Shown here piece after piece: positions 34,910 through 44,549 of a stretch of DNA of 64,000 nucleotides. A model generated the notes under the pieces. The model was not told the DNA's origin. It ran no database searches and worked only from the letters and a program-made list of their open reading frames with translations. Source of the stretch: Macrostomum hystrix (Eukaryota > Platyhelminthes > Macrostomidae); NCBI GenBank assembly GCA_950097015.1, contig CATNEN010000032.1, forward strand, positions 2,208,501 through 2,272,500, in the 5' to 3' direction. Positions within the stretch are counted from its first letter, which is position 1. Each line of letters starts with the position of its first letter. A program made the translations under genes and the position numbers.

Positions 34910-35572
34910 TCACACGCGCCATGCTGAGAACCAGTTCCCGTAAGGAATGTGAGCGTCCCTGCCTCCTTCCAGTCGCAGATCCACCCCAACAACCAGGTTG
35001 GTCACCCTGAGGGAGTAGCTGGCGAAATCATTTTGAATGCTGCTCTTGCTTGTAGTTCTGCCACTATTGCAACTGCTGCGTTCGAAAATGCTCTTGTAAG
35101 AGTACCACGGGCACGGCTCGCTTCTTAAGTTCACGCAAAATGTAGGCTTCAACCAGGTGTAATTCTGCAACGCGTTTCTCACAGCACAGCAATAATCAGA
35201 TTTCTCGATAGGTGGTGATCCCAGATCCTCTAGATTGTACACTTGTCTGCCAAGCAGCTTAGTATGAAAGGCAGATTTCAGTTCTCCACTGGTCCATGTC
35301 GGTTCGTTAGTGATTCCTAGAATTTCGGTTGCTAACTCCATGTAAGGCCGCTTTCCATCGTTCCATTTCAGTTGATGCTGCTGCTTCTTTGTAAGTTGCT
35401 TATAATGTCTTCTCATCCCGGGTGAAACTCTCTCCCAATGATACGGGGTGGGGTACACGTGGTGAGCAATATGATAACTGCCTGCCCTGACTTCAACAAC
35501 TGCCATCTCTTTCACAATGAATTCGGTGTCTCTACTCTCAAATGGGAAGCCTTGTATGTCGATGTAGTTCAT
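34910..35572 (-). pseudogene. Polinton-associated exonuclease-like protein, 220 aa frame
   Basis: ATG at 35,572. It opens with NYIDIQGFPF and FIVKEMAV, then YPTPYHWERVSPGMRRHYK, QHQLKWNDGKRPYMELA and a distal VYNLEDLGSP. I know this pattern from uncharacterised proteins linked to PolB-bearing elements in invertebrates; the ID...E/D-rich start and the distal NLEDLG suggest a DEDD/RNase H-fold nuclease, which is inference. The last 70 residues lose similarity, so the tail is probably frameshifted. The frame is the longest uninterrupted one of the element apart from the capsid gene. Confidence 0.5.
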
Positions 35573-35650
35573 TCTCGAGCAGTGAGTGATTGAAATACTT
35601 ATACTGTATATGACTCATATATTTTTTCACCTATTTTAGCTTGAGCCAAG

Positions 35651-36040
35651 CTATCTTGCTCCCAAGTCCCTTGAGTGTGTGTAGCGCACTGAGGCTTTGA
35701 ATTTCTGCAACACTGACTGCCCGATCTTTTCTTCCCAGTTGCTCAGTGGAATCTCAATGTTTAGCTTCTTCTCCTCATTCTCCCCTGCTACAGTCTCATT
35801 TCCAGCCTGCTTCCGCTTGGCCAGCAATCTTTTCACTGCGTCTCGGTAAGCAGCTGTCTTTATCCGGTCAGGACAGTCTTCAGCATACAATATATTGTCG
35901 CATTTCCACTGCGCCTGTTTTATGGCTGTGTCTACTGTAGACTCATTTGGCTGCATATATTCTGTACCAGCATGTCATACTCAGACTTGCTGATCAGAAC
36001 CATTTCGGAGAATTTGTTCATCCTCTTTCTTCTTCTTGAC
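35651..36040 (-). pseudogene. small conserved Polinton protein, frameshifted
   Basis: A 101-aa frame from ATG 35,956 contains KQAQWKCDNILYAEDCPDR, YRDAVKRLLAKRKQ and a C-terminal NWEEKIGQSV segment. Just upstream in another frame (about 36,010-35,960) lies MVLISKSEYDMLVQ. The order 'MVLI-xxxEYxxL ... short helix ... I..SVP-like tail' recalls a small protein encoded beside Polinton structural genes. Function unknown. A frameshift near 35,960 separates the two halves. Confidence 0.4.
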
Positions 36041-36230
36041 AAGCTTCAGCAATAAAGGGAGAATTTTTTTGATTTGCTTTGAGCAGATCTGAATTTTTTC
36101 TTTCGGCATGTATTTGACTTTGATTTCGATAGAACTGCCTTTTCAGTAATTCAAAAAGACAAATTGTTTTGCAATAGGTTGTAGCAGGCTTCAAGTAGAA
36201 AAGTGCGCACTTCTCTAGGTCAGTGCTTTA

Positions 36231-37360
36231 TTAGCAATCGCTCTCGATTATTTTGAACGCCATCACATTGCCTCTGCACATAAACGAGCTGCTTTCACTC
36301 AGAGACAACCCGCCACACCCGAGACCTCGACCGAATCGCTCATTCTCAGCCCTGCTAGAGTGTACTAAGAAGTTGCTGACGTAACCGGATCTAGCTTCGC
36401 AAAGACAATACAGTTTTATACCATATCGCGCTCTTTTAGATGAAATATACTGACGAAAAATGACGCGAGCCCTGTACAGTACTAGCTCTTCATCGACGCT
36501 AATTTCCTTTTCTGGCATGTAAACACTGCGGCAAATCTCAGCTACACGCGCAATAAATGGTCTTGCCTTTGCTAGTGGGTCGCTTACATCGGAGTTGTTG
36601 CAGTCATAGAATCGCAGTAGGCTACTGTTCTGTTGGTACCTGTCTCTTGTTAGGCAAGCGAGTTGTTGAAAAAAAGGTGTCGCGTAGAAATCATCCTTGC
36701 TCCAATAGCTGGCTATCTCTGGCTTTTTAACTATTCCGTTGTAAAGCGACATCGCGACATCTTTTATCTCGTCCATTGTCACGTCTTTTCAAGTAGAGAA
36801 CCCTTAAGGCAGGTTCTGCATCGACGCTTGCAGCTCATCGAAATTACTCCACGCCCGCGCATTGGTCCAATCGCAGAGTTGTTGCAGCAGACCAACGGTC
36901 AGAAATAGCTAGAAAAAACGCACCTGGATCGTCATCGGCGATCTCTGGCCTCGGCAAGTCAGGGTCCAGGCAGGGCATTCCCAAGAACTCGGGTTCTACA
37001 TATGGCCGTCGATCCTGCCCAGGTTCCCGTCAGGGTCAGTCAGGGTCCAGGCAGGGCATTCCCAAGAACTCGGGTTCTACATATGGCCGTCGATCCTGCC
37101 CAGGTTCCCGTCAGGGTCAGTCAGGGTCCAGGCAGGGCATTCCCAAGAACTCGGGTTCTACATATGGCCGTCGATCCTGCCCAGGTTCCCGTGCCGCCTT
37201 CAGCACCATTCAGAAAGCCGTCGGCAACTTCATTTGGCTGGAGATGGAGGTCCTACTCTTCTTCCCCTGCGTCCTCGTCCGCAGTTAGCCGTTCTTCCTC
37301 CTCCTCAATTTCGGAGTCGGTATCTGGATCAAAATGTACTCGTACTTAAGCCGCAGCCAT
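36231..37360 (-). pseudogene. piggyBac transposase relic (N-terminal half)
   Basis: Starts near ATG 37,360 with an acidic N-terminus (DPDTDSEIEEEEERLTADED), as usual in piggyBac transposases, but with a stop after four codons. Then come a segment with FFTVGLLQQLCDWTNARAW-like spacing (36,880-36,840), MTMDEIKDVAMSLYNGIV, YWSKDDFYATPFFQQLACLT and LLRFYDCNNSDVSDPLAKAR, then EISVDEELVLYRARVIFRQY with the first catalytic Asp, and SKRARYGIKLYCLCEARSGY. The frame ends at 36,231, so the later catalytic Asp residues are absent. Several stops and frameshifts. It sits between Polinton genes, most simply as a later insertion. Confidence 0.75.
36959..37200. repeat. 81-bp triplication inside the piggyBac N-terminus
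   Basis: Nearly three identical copies of an 81-bp unit (AGGGTCCAGGCAGGGCATTC...). 81 bp is 27 codons, so the duplication kept frame within the acidic/linker part of the transposase. Confidence 0.85.
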
Positions 37361-37834
37361 GACGAACACACGGACTACAAAATTGTCGCTTATATCTACT
37401 TAGGTAGCCCGAAACTGTCAAACACTGTCCGACACTTGGAAATTACAGTGTTAAAAAGGTGCTGAGGATCAAATTAACTGATCTGCACTTGTTCTGGATT
37501 CGATTCAAACTTTATTTCAAAATGTCAATCGCATCGATTCATATCCACTCACCCACCCACCCATCACCCGCCCCAGTACAATCTGTTCTTTGCTTTCATG
37601 GTTATCCTTTGCTGCTATAGAACAGATAAGATAATTAGCTTGCTATCGCAGGCTACGGTGGTGTCAAAATTAAGATAGAAGTATTAGATCATGGATGTTT
37701 AATGCGCATTAAACGGTTAGAAAGTCCGAGGCTGCATTTGATAGTCACGAGGCGAGCAAAGCGAGCCGAGGACCATTAAGTGGGGCCGAGGACTTTTTAC
37801 CATAGAATGCACATTAAACTACCGTGATCTTATG
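37361..37834. other. spacer inside the Polinton region
   Basis: Nothing coding. GAGGCGAGCAAAGCGAGCCGAGG at 37,750-37,772 is a short symmetrical motif. Confidence 0.4.
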
Positions 37835-37982
37835 TATATAATTTCTCCCGTTTATTCATTTATCTGTGGCCGTCAGAACGACTGAGAACTTGTTTATCGG
37901 CCGAGGCGCAGCCGAGGCCAGAGAAACGAGTTTGAAGTCGTTCTGGCCATAGACAAATGAATAAACGGGGGAGATAGTATTT
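37835..37982. mobile_element. short inverted-repeat element (MITE-like)
   Basis: Outer arms of about 60 bp pair imperfectly: TCCCGTTTATTCATTTATCTG (21 bp region, 37,848-37,868) versus the complement of CAAATGAATAAACGGGGGAG (about 37,954-37,973), then GGCC...CAGAACGAC and its complement, and GGCCGAGGC/GCCGAGGCC at the centre. About 150 bp overall; no coding capacity. Confidence 0.6.
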
Positions 37983-38044
37983 TTGCCCAACTTGGCTCGG
38001 TCTTGTGGAAAAAAAATAACTATAGCTCAACAGTCTATGGTTCT

Positions 38045-38150
38045 GATCGAAACGGTTCCAAATAAATCGTTTCCTCGTCCGGGACGAATAAATATTTCTT
38101 CGTCCCGGACAAATAAATGCTTCAACACTAGACCATAGACTTATTTGACC
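38045..38150. mobile_element. palindromic element CGTCCGGGACGAATAAAT
   Basis: TCGTCCGGGACGAATAAATA followed by TTCTTCGTCCCGGACAAATAAATG makes a local stem, and CCATAGACTTATTTGACCGGGAC closes on the right. Probably a small folded repeat related to the neighbouring TAGTCTATGG elements. Confidence 0.4.
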
Positions 38151-38640
38151 GGGACAAGTGGGGGATAAATGAAATTCGAATTGCTTATTTTTGTTTTGTT
38201 TTGCTTATTTTACTTTTGAGCCGCGCCGAATGCGGTGCAGCCATCGGGAGTGTCGGGGCAAAGCCCCCACATTGGAACCATAGACAAATTTTCCCTAAAT
38301 TTAAGACAGTATTAGCTAGACGAAATCCGAATTACTTTGTTTTGTAGCTTTCTCTTAAACCACACCGCGATGGAAGAAGAATTTGATAGCGACAATACTG
38401 TCTATTACTGACCACGGTGTCAAGTCTATCATCATTGATCGAGCAAAAATCGAAATTCAGTTTAAGTGAGTTTGTGAAACGTTTAATGCATTGCCTATTA
38501 TTGAAAGAAACTAAATATGTTTCCTATATAATCCTACCAATTGTCTATAATTTTGCTTGAAAATTGTATTTTTGTTGCTTCGTTGACGGCATATAATTCC
38601 TGTTATTTTTGTTGCAATTAAATAGACTATTTAGTTCTGT

Positions 38641-38761
38641 TTAGTCTATGGTTCAAACTGCTTTCATTTCGGGACCATCAAATCATTTGATGGTCTTCAT
38701 TTTGGAGCCCATCAAATGATTTGATGGCCCTGGAATTATAGCACTTTAGGCCATAGACTAG
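38641..38761. mobile_element. MITE with TAGTCTATGG termini
   Basis: Ends are TAGTCTATGG and its complement CCATAGACTA. Internally, ACCATCAAATCATTTGATGGT and CCCATCAAATGATTTGATGG are each palindromic. The 121-bp element can fold into a cross. Its terminus matches that of the P-like element at 20,959 (TAGTCTATGGC). Confidence 0.6.
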
Positions 38762-38858
38762 GCGTTCCTGGCAAAGAATGAGCCCAATAACTGTCAATAA
38801 AATAAGCAGTCGGATTTTATATATCTATGGCATGCTCTCCAGGCCATACCGCAAGCCA

Positions 38859-38890
38859 CAGATTCTATATTACAGGTAATATAGAATCTG
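38859..38890. repeat. perfect hairpin, 15-bp arms
   Basis: CAGATTCTATATTAC and GTAATATAGAATCTG separated by AG. No gene of which it could be the terminator was recognised. Confidence 0.7.
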
Positions 38891-39369
38891 TGCCGCAAGC
38901 TACGCTGGTGAATAGAATTCCGACCAGCAGTGTAGGGGTTAAAGCTTGCAGTGTATTTTGTTGATGCTAGAATCGTGAAAAGGCTTTCGTGCAATGAGTA
39001 AATAAACAGCGTTTCTTTTCATTGTATCGCTATTGGACGATCAAATCGTATGAACTGTCTGTGGCATAGAAAAGTGAGACGCTCGTAGCAGGGGGGTGTG
39101 AAGAAAACTTGAAGAAGACTTTGATGTCTATGGTAGAGTGTATTCATACCTCTTCTCATCTAGGTTCAATGCCGAATTGCAAACAAACAATGAATTGTAA
39201 CGCATAAAAACTACAAATAATGATCGTCAAATAGTGAAACAATGCAAATGCTTCCATCGCAATATAAAAATATCAGAGTGAGCATCGCATTAGTTCATGC
39301 TTTTCTTGAGACTAAATGGGGTCACTGATTGGGTAGGACCCGGGCTCGCACTCGCACCTCATCGGGAGT
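38891..39369. other. spacer inside the Polinton region
   Basis: No coding motif seen. Confidence 0.4.
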
Positions 39370-39952
39370 TTATGAGTGAAAATCCTGAAACAGGTCGGCT
39401 CCGCTGCCCTGTGCAGTCACATTCCTAAACACTGACAGCAGGAAGGCGGGCTTCTCTGCAAAGCACTGTCTGCCCAGCGCTGCGATCTGCAGCTGGTCTC
39501 TGAGATTCTTCATGATCACAAAGTACATCGCATTGAGAATCATCGTTCGCAACTCCTTCCCATTGAAAAACACATTTTGGGTAAGCATGACCAGAAAGCA
39601 GGGCAAGTGATGGGCAATTCCGGTGAAAATATTTTGCATCGCAGCAGAATAGGAAGTTTCTTCAATCAAGTAATCAAAAAAACCAGGTCATTGGGTCTCA
39701 GTTCAGCCTCAATGTTGCTGGGGAATCCCTGCTGCAGTGCAGGCCGAGGCTGCTGAGCTCAGAGTGCACTGTCTGTGCAATCCCATAGTACCACTGGACT
39801 CTCCCGGGTTTCACATCAAACATGACATCCCTGTGTTGAATGAGTTGCTTCACGAAGGTTGTTTTTTCAGCGTTGGTGGGCCCACAGACAATCATGCAGC
39901 TCCCCTGCCGCAGGCGAACATCATAGCTGGTTCTACTAGCACTTGTTTCCAT
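39370..39952 (-). pseudogene. Polinton packaging ATPase, two frames
   Basis: The N-terminal half (ATG 39,952, 84 aa) has CMIVCGPTNAEKTTFVKQLI, in the position of the Walker A loop GPTxxGKT, with Glu replacing the essential Gly, then VQWYYG. The C-terminal half (39,669-39,370) has the sensor block VMLTQNVFFNGKELRTMILN and VIMKNLRDQLQIAALGRQ. One frameshift near 39,680 separates them and the Walker B segment falls at the break. FtsK/A32-family ATPases pump genomes into capsids. The damaged P-loop and frameshift make it non-functional. Confidence 0.8.
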
Positions 39953-40131
39953 ATCAATAGTTTAGGGTAATTTTTAGAGAACATAAGGGAGCGTTTTCTT
40001 TCTTAAGCTGACCTCAAACTGCTGCAGTAATCAGGTGGTTCAGGTAGCCTGTTTCTTAGCATGAAGGTGTCACAGAACCCAATCAAATGATCGCTTAAAA
40101 CAAAATCTTAAGCGATCTCCGCTTAAGCCAA

Positions 40132-40400
40132 TCAAAACAAAACCAAAAAGAGGCAGAACAAACCGCATCTTACAGAGTCGCAGCTCTGAACTCGATTTAC
40201 ATTCGCGCTTTGACGAAATGTGGAACCCAACGCATTTTTTAGTACATCATGAATTACCATTAAAGTTTTGGAGTCCCAACCGAGAGAATTAAATATCTCC
40301 ACAGAAGCTCCCTTACCAACAAAGCGAACCACCCAATGAGCAGAAGAGATGCCATGATGCAACAAAAAGAAAATATTTTTTTCGCAAACGCTTCTTTATT
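40132..40400 (-). pseudogene. adenain-like cysteine protease fragment
   Basis: A 77-aa frame contains SSAHWVVRFV (catalytic His followed by Trp), VEIFNSLGWD (second catalytic position; Asn where Asp/Glu is common) and SCDSVRCGLFCLFLVLF (nucleophile Cys in CG context). This order and spacing match the adenovirus-type/Ulp1-fold maturation protease of Polintons. The N-terminal part is lost or frameshifted near 40,370. It lies between ATPase and capsid genes, as is usual in these elements. Confidence 0.65.
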
Positions 40401-40556
40401 TCCTTTACTTAATATTACAATAAAAGTTTCATTACACAAATTCAAGGTCATAATTAAAAAATTATTCGAGGACAAAAAGCTTTGGCAAGATTAAACAGTT
40501 GGAAAGTGTTCATAGCTACGAAAAAATCTAGCAGAATCTCCCTATGCTTAGTGACT
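40401..40556. other. short spacer before capsid gene end
   Basis: No feature recognised. Confidence 0.3.
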
Positions 40557-41782
40557 TCAATCAGGCAAGTCATACAGGCACATGACAATCAGAGTCACAA
40601 CCTCGTCCAGTGCCTGTCGGAACCGAATCTCGAGCCGCAGGTTGCCCTCCTTCTGTCCGTACCACAGGGCCGCTCCGTCAGGAGTGAGGTCGAATGCAAA
40701 CACTGTGTTATCGTTTGAAAAGAGCTGGTAGGGGATCCACGGGACTGAGTTGCTGGGGCTGGCAGACTAGCAGCTTTTCAGGTGCAAGTACTCTCTCACA
40801 AATGAGTTGTTTTCGGGTGTGAATGCACCGTGGCACATGCTCTCACCACCTTTCTTCAGAGCTAGCTGGCTGAGGTTGAAGTTCAGGAACTCAAATGGGC
40901 TGGAATAGTGATGCCCATTGAAGGCTCGGTGGTTCACAAAGGCCAGCATGGTGAACTTGGGGAGTTTTCCATGGTTGAATCCTTCAATGTTTTTGACTGA
41001 ATTCCCTGGGCCAGAATGAAGTTCTGCATTTCGGTTCGCTCAATCGGATAGAGTGCATTCTGGTTGATCAGTCCCTGTTCGTGGGCCAGGCTGATGTGAG
41101 ACACCACCTTGACACGGCGGAGATTCAGAATGCAATGAGAGATTTCCATGCGATAGGCCGTGTTGTTTGCAGCTGGTGTTCTGATCGCGAATGCAGCATC
41201 ACTGGGCACCAGCTTGATGTTCAGGCGCAAATTGTTGAACAGAAACAACGGATACTGGAAGATGTCGCTGACAAATGGTCCAGCATACTCCACCCAGTGG
41301 GACTGCCTGTGGCTCTCCGTGTGTGTCGCAGCAGCGGAGTCGGGCTCCAGGAATCCAGCGGGGTAGAATTTCAGCTGCTGGGCATCGGATGAGCTCATGA
41401 GATCTCTGAAGTAGGCATGACAGGGATAGAGCTGGTCTCCCCGGGCAACAACTCGCTGGTTGATGCTCATGATAACGATAAATGCGACAAAGTTTTCCGG
41501 ATGCACATCACTGTCTCTGCGCTCGGTCAGCTCTCCCTCAGCGTGTCGAACATCTTCCCTCCTCAAGCCCGCATCCAACCGGACTAGGCGGCAGCGAATG
41601 TACACGAAGGAATTCAACAGATCAGTGTACTCATCAGCTGATGGGTGGCAGTCAAATTCAATGGGTGAGCTTGCAGCAATGGAGTTCACGGGTTGAATAT
41701 CAACATAGGAGGATTTTTCTATTGCAGTCTGCAGCGTGGAGGTCTTGAACAAATCGAGCCTCGGGTTGAATCCGTAAGTCAT
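40557..41782 (-). pseudogene. Polinton major capsid protein (double jelly-roll), three frames
   Basis: The first 282-aa frame starts at ATG 41,782 and carries the family opening RLDLFKTSTLQTAIE, SSPIEFDCHP and DLLNSFVYIRCRLV. A frameshift near 41,000 leads to a second frame with MLAFVNHRAFNGHHYSSPFE and VREYLHL (to 40,767). A second break then gives a third frame with TVFAFDLTPDG and GNLRLEIRF, ending at TGA 40,557. These are the conserved blocks of the F54H12.2-like/Polinton capsid family, which forms icosahedral shells. About 408 codons remain, with two lesions. Confidence 0.85.
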
Positions 41783-42120
41783 CCGTTTGCGTTCTCACAA
41801 TCTGGAGATGCATCCTGTAACTCGTGATCGATCCATGTCGCTTTGTTCAATAACTCCTTCCAGAGACGGGGCGACAGTTGCTACAGAACCGTCTCCATGA
41901 AGTCATTTGTGCAATGCACAGGCAGCCGCTTCAGCCAGATAATAACCCGCTTGACTTGCACGAACTTCCATGCCGATCGAGTGCGGAGTGAACTAGTTGA
42001 TGCTTCAGTGCTTCAGCTTTTCAGTTTGAAGCCTGGGATGCCTGGCTTTTCTTCACCGTCAGCAGAGAAGAAATGTCGTATCGCGAGGAATCGGTGGCCC
42101 TCATAATCCTGCACCGGCAT
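41779..42120 (-). pseudogene. PC4/p15-like ssDNA-binding protein, overlaps capsid start
   Basis: From ATG 42,120 the frame reads MPVQDYEGHRFLAIRHFF, then GEEKPGIPGFKL, and after a divergent stretch LSPRLWKELL near the end. The pattern 'xGHxFLxIRxFF-DGEEKPGxxGxxL...xLWxxLL' is that of the PC4 transcription coactivator fold. Two in-frame stops (TGA near 42,010 and TAG near 41,881) bracket the unmatched middle, so it is broken. Its TGA (41,781-41,779) overlaps the capsid ATG as ATGA. A role in DNA binding or late transcription is inferred. Confidence 0.45.
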
Positions 42121-42227
42121 CTTGTAGACATCGCAGAGATCAAAAACTTATATTTGTATCGCTGTTCAATTGTCTACTTTTAGCGCATGCAGCAGTTACT
42201 TATGAGACGGCAACAGAAATTTGATCC

Positions 42228-42256
42228 TCTTATATACCCCCGGAGTGGGGTGGGTG
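42228..42256 (-). promoter_or_regulatory. TATA and CACCC box upstream of the structural gene block
   Basis: On minus, CACCCACCCC (42,256-42,247) is followed ten bases later by GTATATAAGAGG (42,237 down). It lies about 110 bp before the PC4-like ATG, in position to transcribe the PC4-like, capsid, protease and ATPase block. Confidence 0.5.
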
Positions 42257-42260
42257 ATAT

Positions 42261-42747
42261 TGAAAAACATTTGCGGACTCTTAACAAATTCAACCTTCAT
42301 TACCACGTGGTTTTTCTATTTACACATATGGAAGAATTTTTAAATACTCGTACAAAGGTTTTCTTAAAGGTTGTTACAATCTAGGTTAGTGTTTCGAAAG
42401 TAAAGGACACAGTCCGAACTCTCACCTTGTTTAAGCACAGATATTTGGAACGGCTCGCACTAAGTAAATGTTTATTGAGCAGGCGTATAAATACTGTATA
42501 GAGAGGGGGAACGGGGGCAATGGCTAACACTGGGGGGGAGAGAAACGGCGCCACAGCCAGCGCCCTCCCCTGCGACTCACTTGCGTGAGTGCAAGGCTGG
42601 GCCAAACAGAGGACAAGCTGGACTTGGACCAATCAGAGCACGCGAGGGGGGCAGGCCCGCCCAGCCACTTGAGCTAGTATGCCACAAGTGTCAGGCAGCC
42701 CCACCCCGCACTCCAACAGCCCAGCGAGCACGCAACAAACACAACAG
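42261..42747. other. spacer between Polinton and LINE relic
   Basis: No gene recognised; GC rises from about 42,500 as the LINE begins. Confidence 0.4.
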
Positions 42748-43954
42748 GAGACACCATCGTTGCGGTAGTGACGCCAGACGGCCTGTCCGACCTGTTCAGC
42801 ACGACCACGGGAGTGCTGCAGGGGGACACGCTGGCGCCTTTTCTATTCGTACTGGTGATGGACTGGGTGCTCCGGACCGGCCTGCCATCTGCGGACGACG
42901 GCTTTCTGCTGTGTCGGCGCACGAGCCGGCGGCACCCCGAGAAGAGGCTCTGCGCTCTCGGCTACGCAGATGACATCGCGCTGCTGTCTTCGACGTTCGA
43001 AGGCGCCCAATGGCTGCTTGATGGCCTGACAAAGGCGACGGTAGGAGTTGGTCTCGACGTGAACGCGCAGAAGACCGAGGTGCTGACGGTGCCGCACAAT
43101 ATGCCAGCCGAGATTCTGCTCCTGGCCACGGGACCCCGCTACCGAGGTGCTGCGAGTTCGTTTATCTCGGAAGACTCGTGCCGGACGTGAGCGATGATTT
43201 GGCGAGACGGCGCGGTAAGGCCTGGGCTGCCTTTAGATCAGTGCAGAAGATGCTGCTTTCGGGCGCGCTGACGGACAGCGCCAGGTCGCAGCTCTTCCAG
43301 GCGGTCGTTGAGACCATGCTGCTTTACAATGAGGAGACCTGGACTCTGACGAAAGCGCTCGAGGGGCAGTTCAACGCGACACATGCGGCCCTGCTTCGCG
43401 CTGCGTTTGGTGTCCGCCGCTGCCCAGTCAGCGAGACGAACGACTCCCTATACAAGCGAGGCGACTGTGAGAGATACTATTGAGACTACTGACAACAGTA
43501 GAAAAGCAAAGACTTGGCTGCAAAACTCTCACATAACACTAAAAAAAGTATCGCCATAAAAATGGCTAGCTTAAAAGAGACTTCTGTGCACACTAAGAGT
43601 GGTGGGAGAGGACGGCGTGTGGCTATGGCTGACTGACGAAGGCAAACAAGCCAGAAACCGGTCTCGGTCTGCCAGCGCGAGGTTCGTTCCCCACATTTAG
43701 TGTGTTACAGCGACTGACGCAGCCTTCCAACCTGCTGAGACAGCGGCGCCTGCGGCTGGCTGGGCACGGGATCAGGGCTGAAGCCTACTGACCTGAGCTG
43801 CTGCAGGATGTCCTTCTGTGGACTCCGCAGGGACCATGCAGGCACGGACAGGGACGATCGGCCCGGGACGAACTGCTTTTCTCCGACGCGCGCGCCCCGA
43901 GCCAGGCTGACGGAGTGAAGCAGGTCCGTGAACTAGCCCTAAAGCGCGCATTTT
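42748..43954 (+). pseudogene. non-LTR retrotransposon reverse-transcriptase relic
   Basis: RT blocks TTTGVLQGDTLAPFLFVLVM and GYADDIALLSSTFEGAQ (catalytic YADD), then in a second frame from 43,155 VYLGRLVPDVSDDL and ETMLLYNEETWTLTKALEGQ, a thumb-like block. After about 230 bp without similarity (43,470-43,705) the typical tail resumes (QPSNLLRQRRLRLAGHGIRA, 43,712) and runs to a stop at about 43,952. The 5' endonuclease is absent, as in a truncated copy. Clade not certain. Confidence 0.8.
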
Positions 43955-43979
43955 AATGTTACTTTTTTTCGGCCGTTGT

Positions 43980-44050
43980 GGTTTATTATTTTTACTATTA
44001 GTATTTTTATTATTATTATTATTATTGTTATTATTGTTCTCCTCATTATT
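43980..44050. repeat. ATT microsatellite
   Basis: Run of ATT/GTT triplets directly after the LINE relic, possibly derived from its 3' tail. Confidence 0.7.
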
Positions 44051-44075
44051 AGCCCAGGTTGAAGAATTATGGCGA

Positions 44076-44345
44076 AAGAGAAAGTTGGCGCCCACTGGTC
44101 CAGGTTGAAGGGAGTTGGCGCCCCCTGGTCCAGGTTGAAGGGAGTTGGCGCCCCCTGGTCCAGGTTGAAGGGAGTTGGCGCCCCCTGGTCCAGGTTGAAG
44201 CGAGTTGGCGCCCCCTGGTCCAGGTTGAAGGGAGTTGGCGCCCCCTGGTCCAGGTTGAAGGGAGTTGGCGCCCCCTGGTCCAGGTTGAAGCGAGTTGGCG
44301 CCCCCTGGTCCAGGTTGAAGCGAGTTGGCGCCCCCTGGTTGAAGA
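44076..44345. repeat. 30-bp minisatellite, 9 copies
   Basis: Unit GAAGGGAGTTGGCGCCCCCT plus GGTCCAGGTT. Third, sixth and later copies carry GAAGCGAG. Open frames on both strands are artefacts. Confidence 0.9.
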
Positions 44346-44549
44346 AAGCTTTTATTTGCTGCATTTTTTTATCTACAATTATTGGGTGCAAAAGCTTTTC
44401 GACCCGCTGAAATACAGTTAAAATCAGTTAAAAAGAATCTCACCAATTTAGCGTAAGAAGGAGAAGGGAGTGCCCTATTTCACATTTTAGACTTTTAAGA
44501 TGAGGCTGCGAATAAAAGTACGCTTCTTTGCGCCTAGAAGTTTAAACAT

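Larger units (their letters stand above)
28004..42260. mobile_element. decayed Maverick/Polinton (adintovirus-type) element with nested insertions
   Basis: The hallmark gene set of this group is spread over about 14 kb: protein-primed type B polymerase (plus strand), then on the minus strand an exonuclease-like protein, a small conserved protein, the FtsK/A32-like packaging ATPase, the adenain-like cysteine protease, the double-jelly-roll major capsid protein and a PC4-like protein. A retroviral-type integrase belonging to the element was not seen; the only rve domain here is inside the nested Ty3. Every gene is frameshifted, interrupted or truncated. Terminal inverted repeats were not identified, so the borders are approximate: left after the lectin stump, right near the TATA box at 42,230. 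Confidence 0.75.

Noticed and set aside
44059-44421. Trp/Arg repeat protein and its antisense partner
   Set aside because: 30-bp minisatellite artefact.
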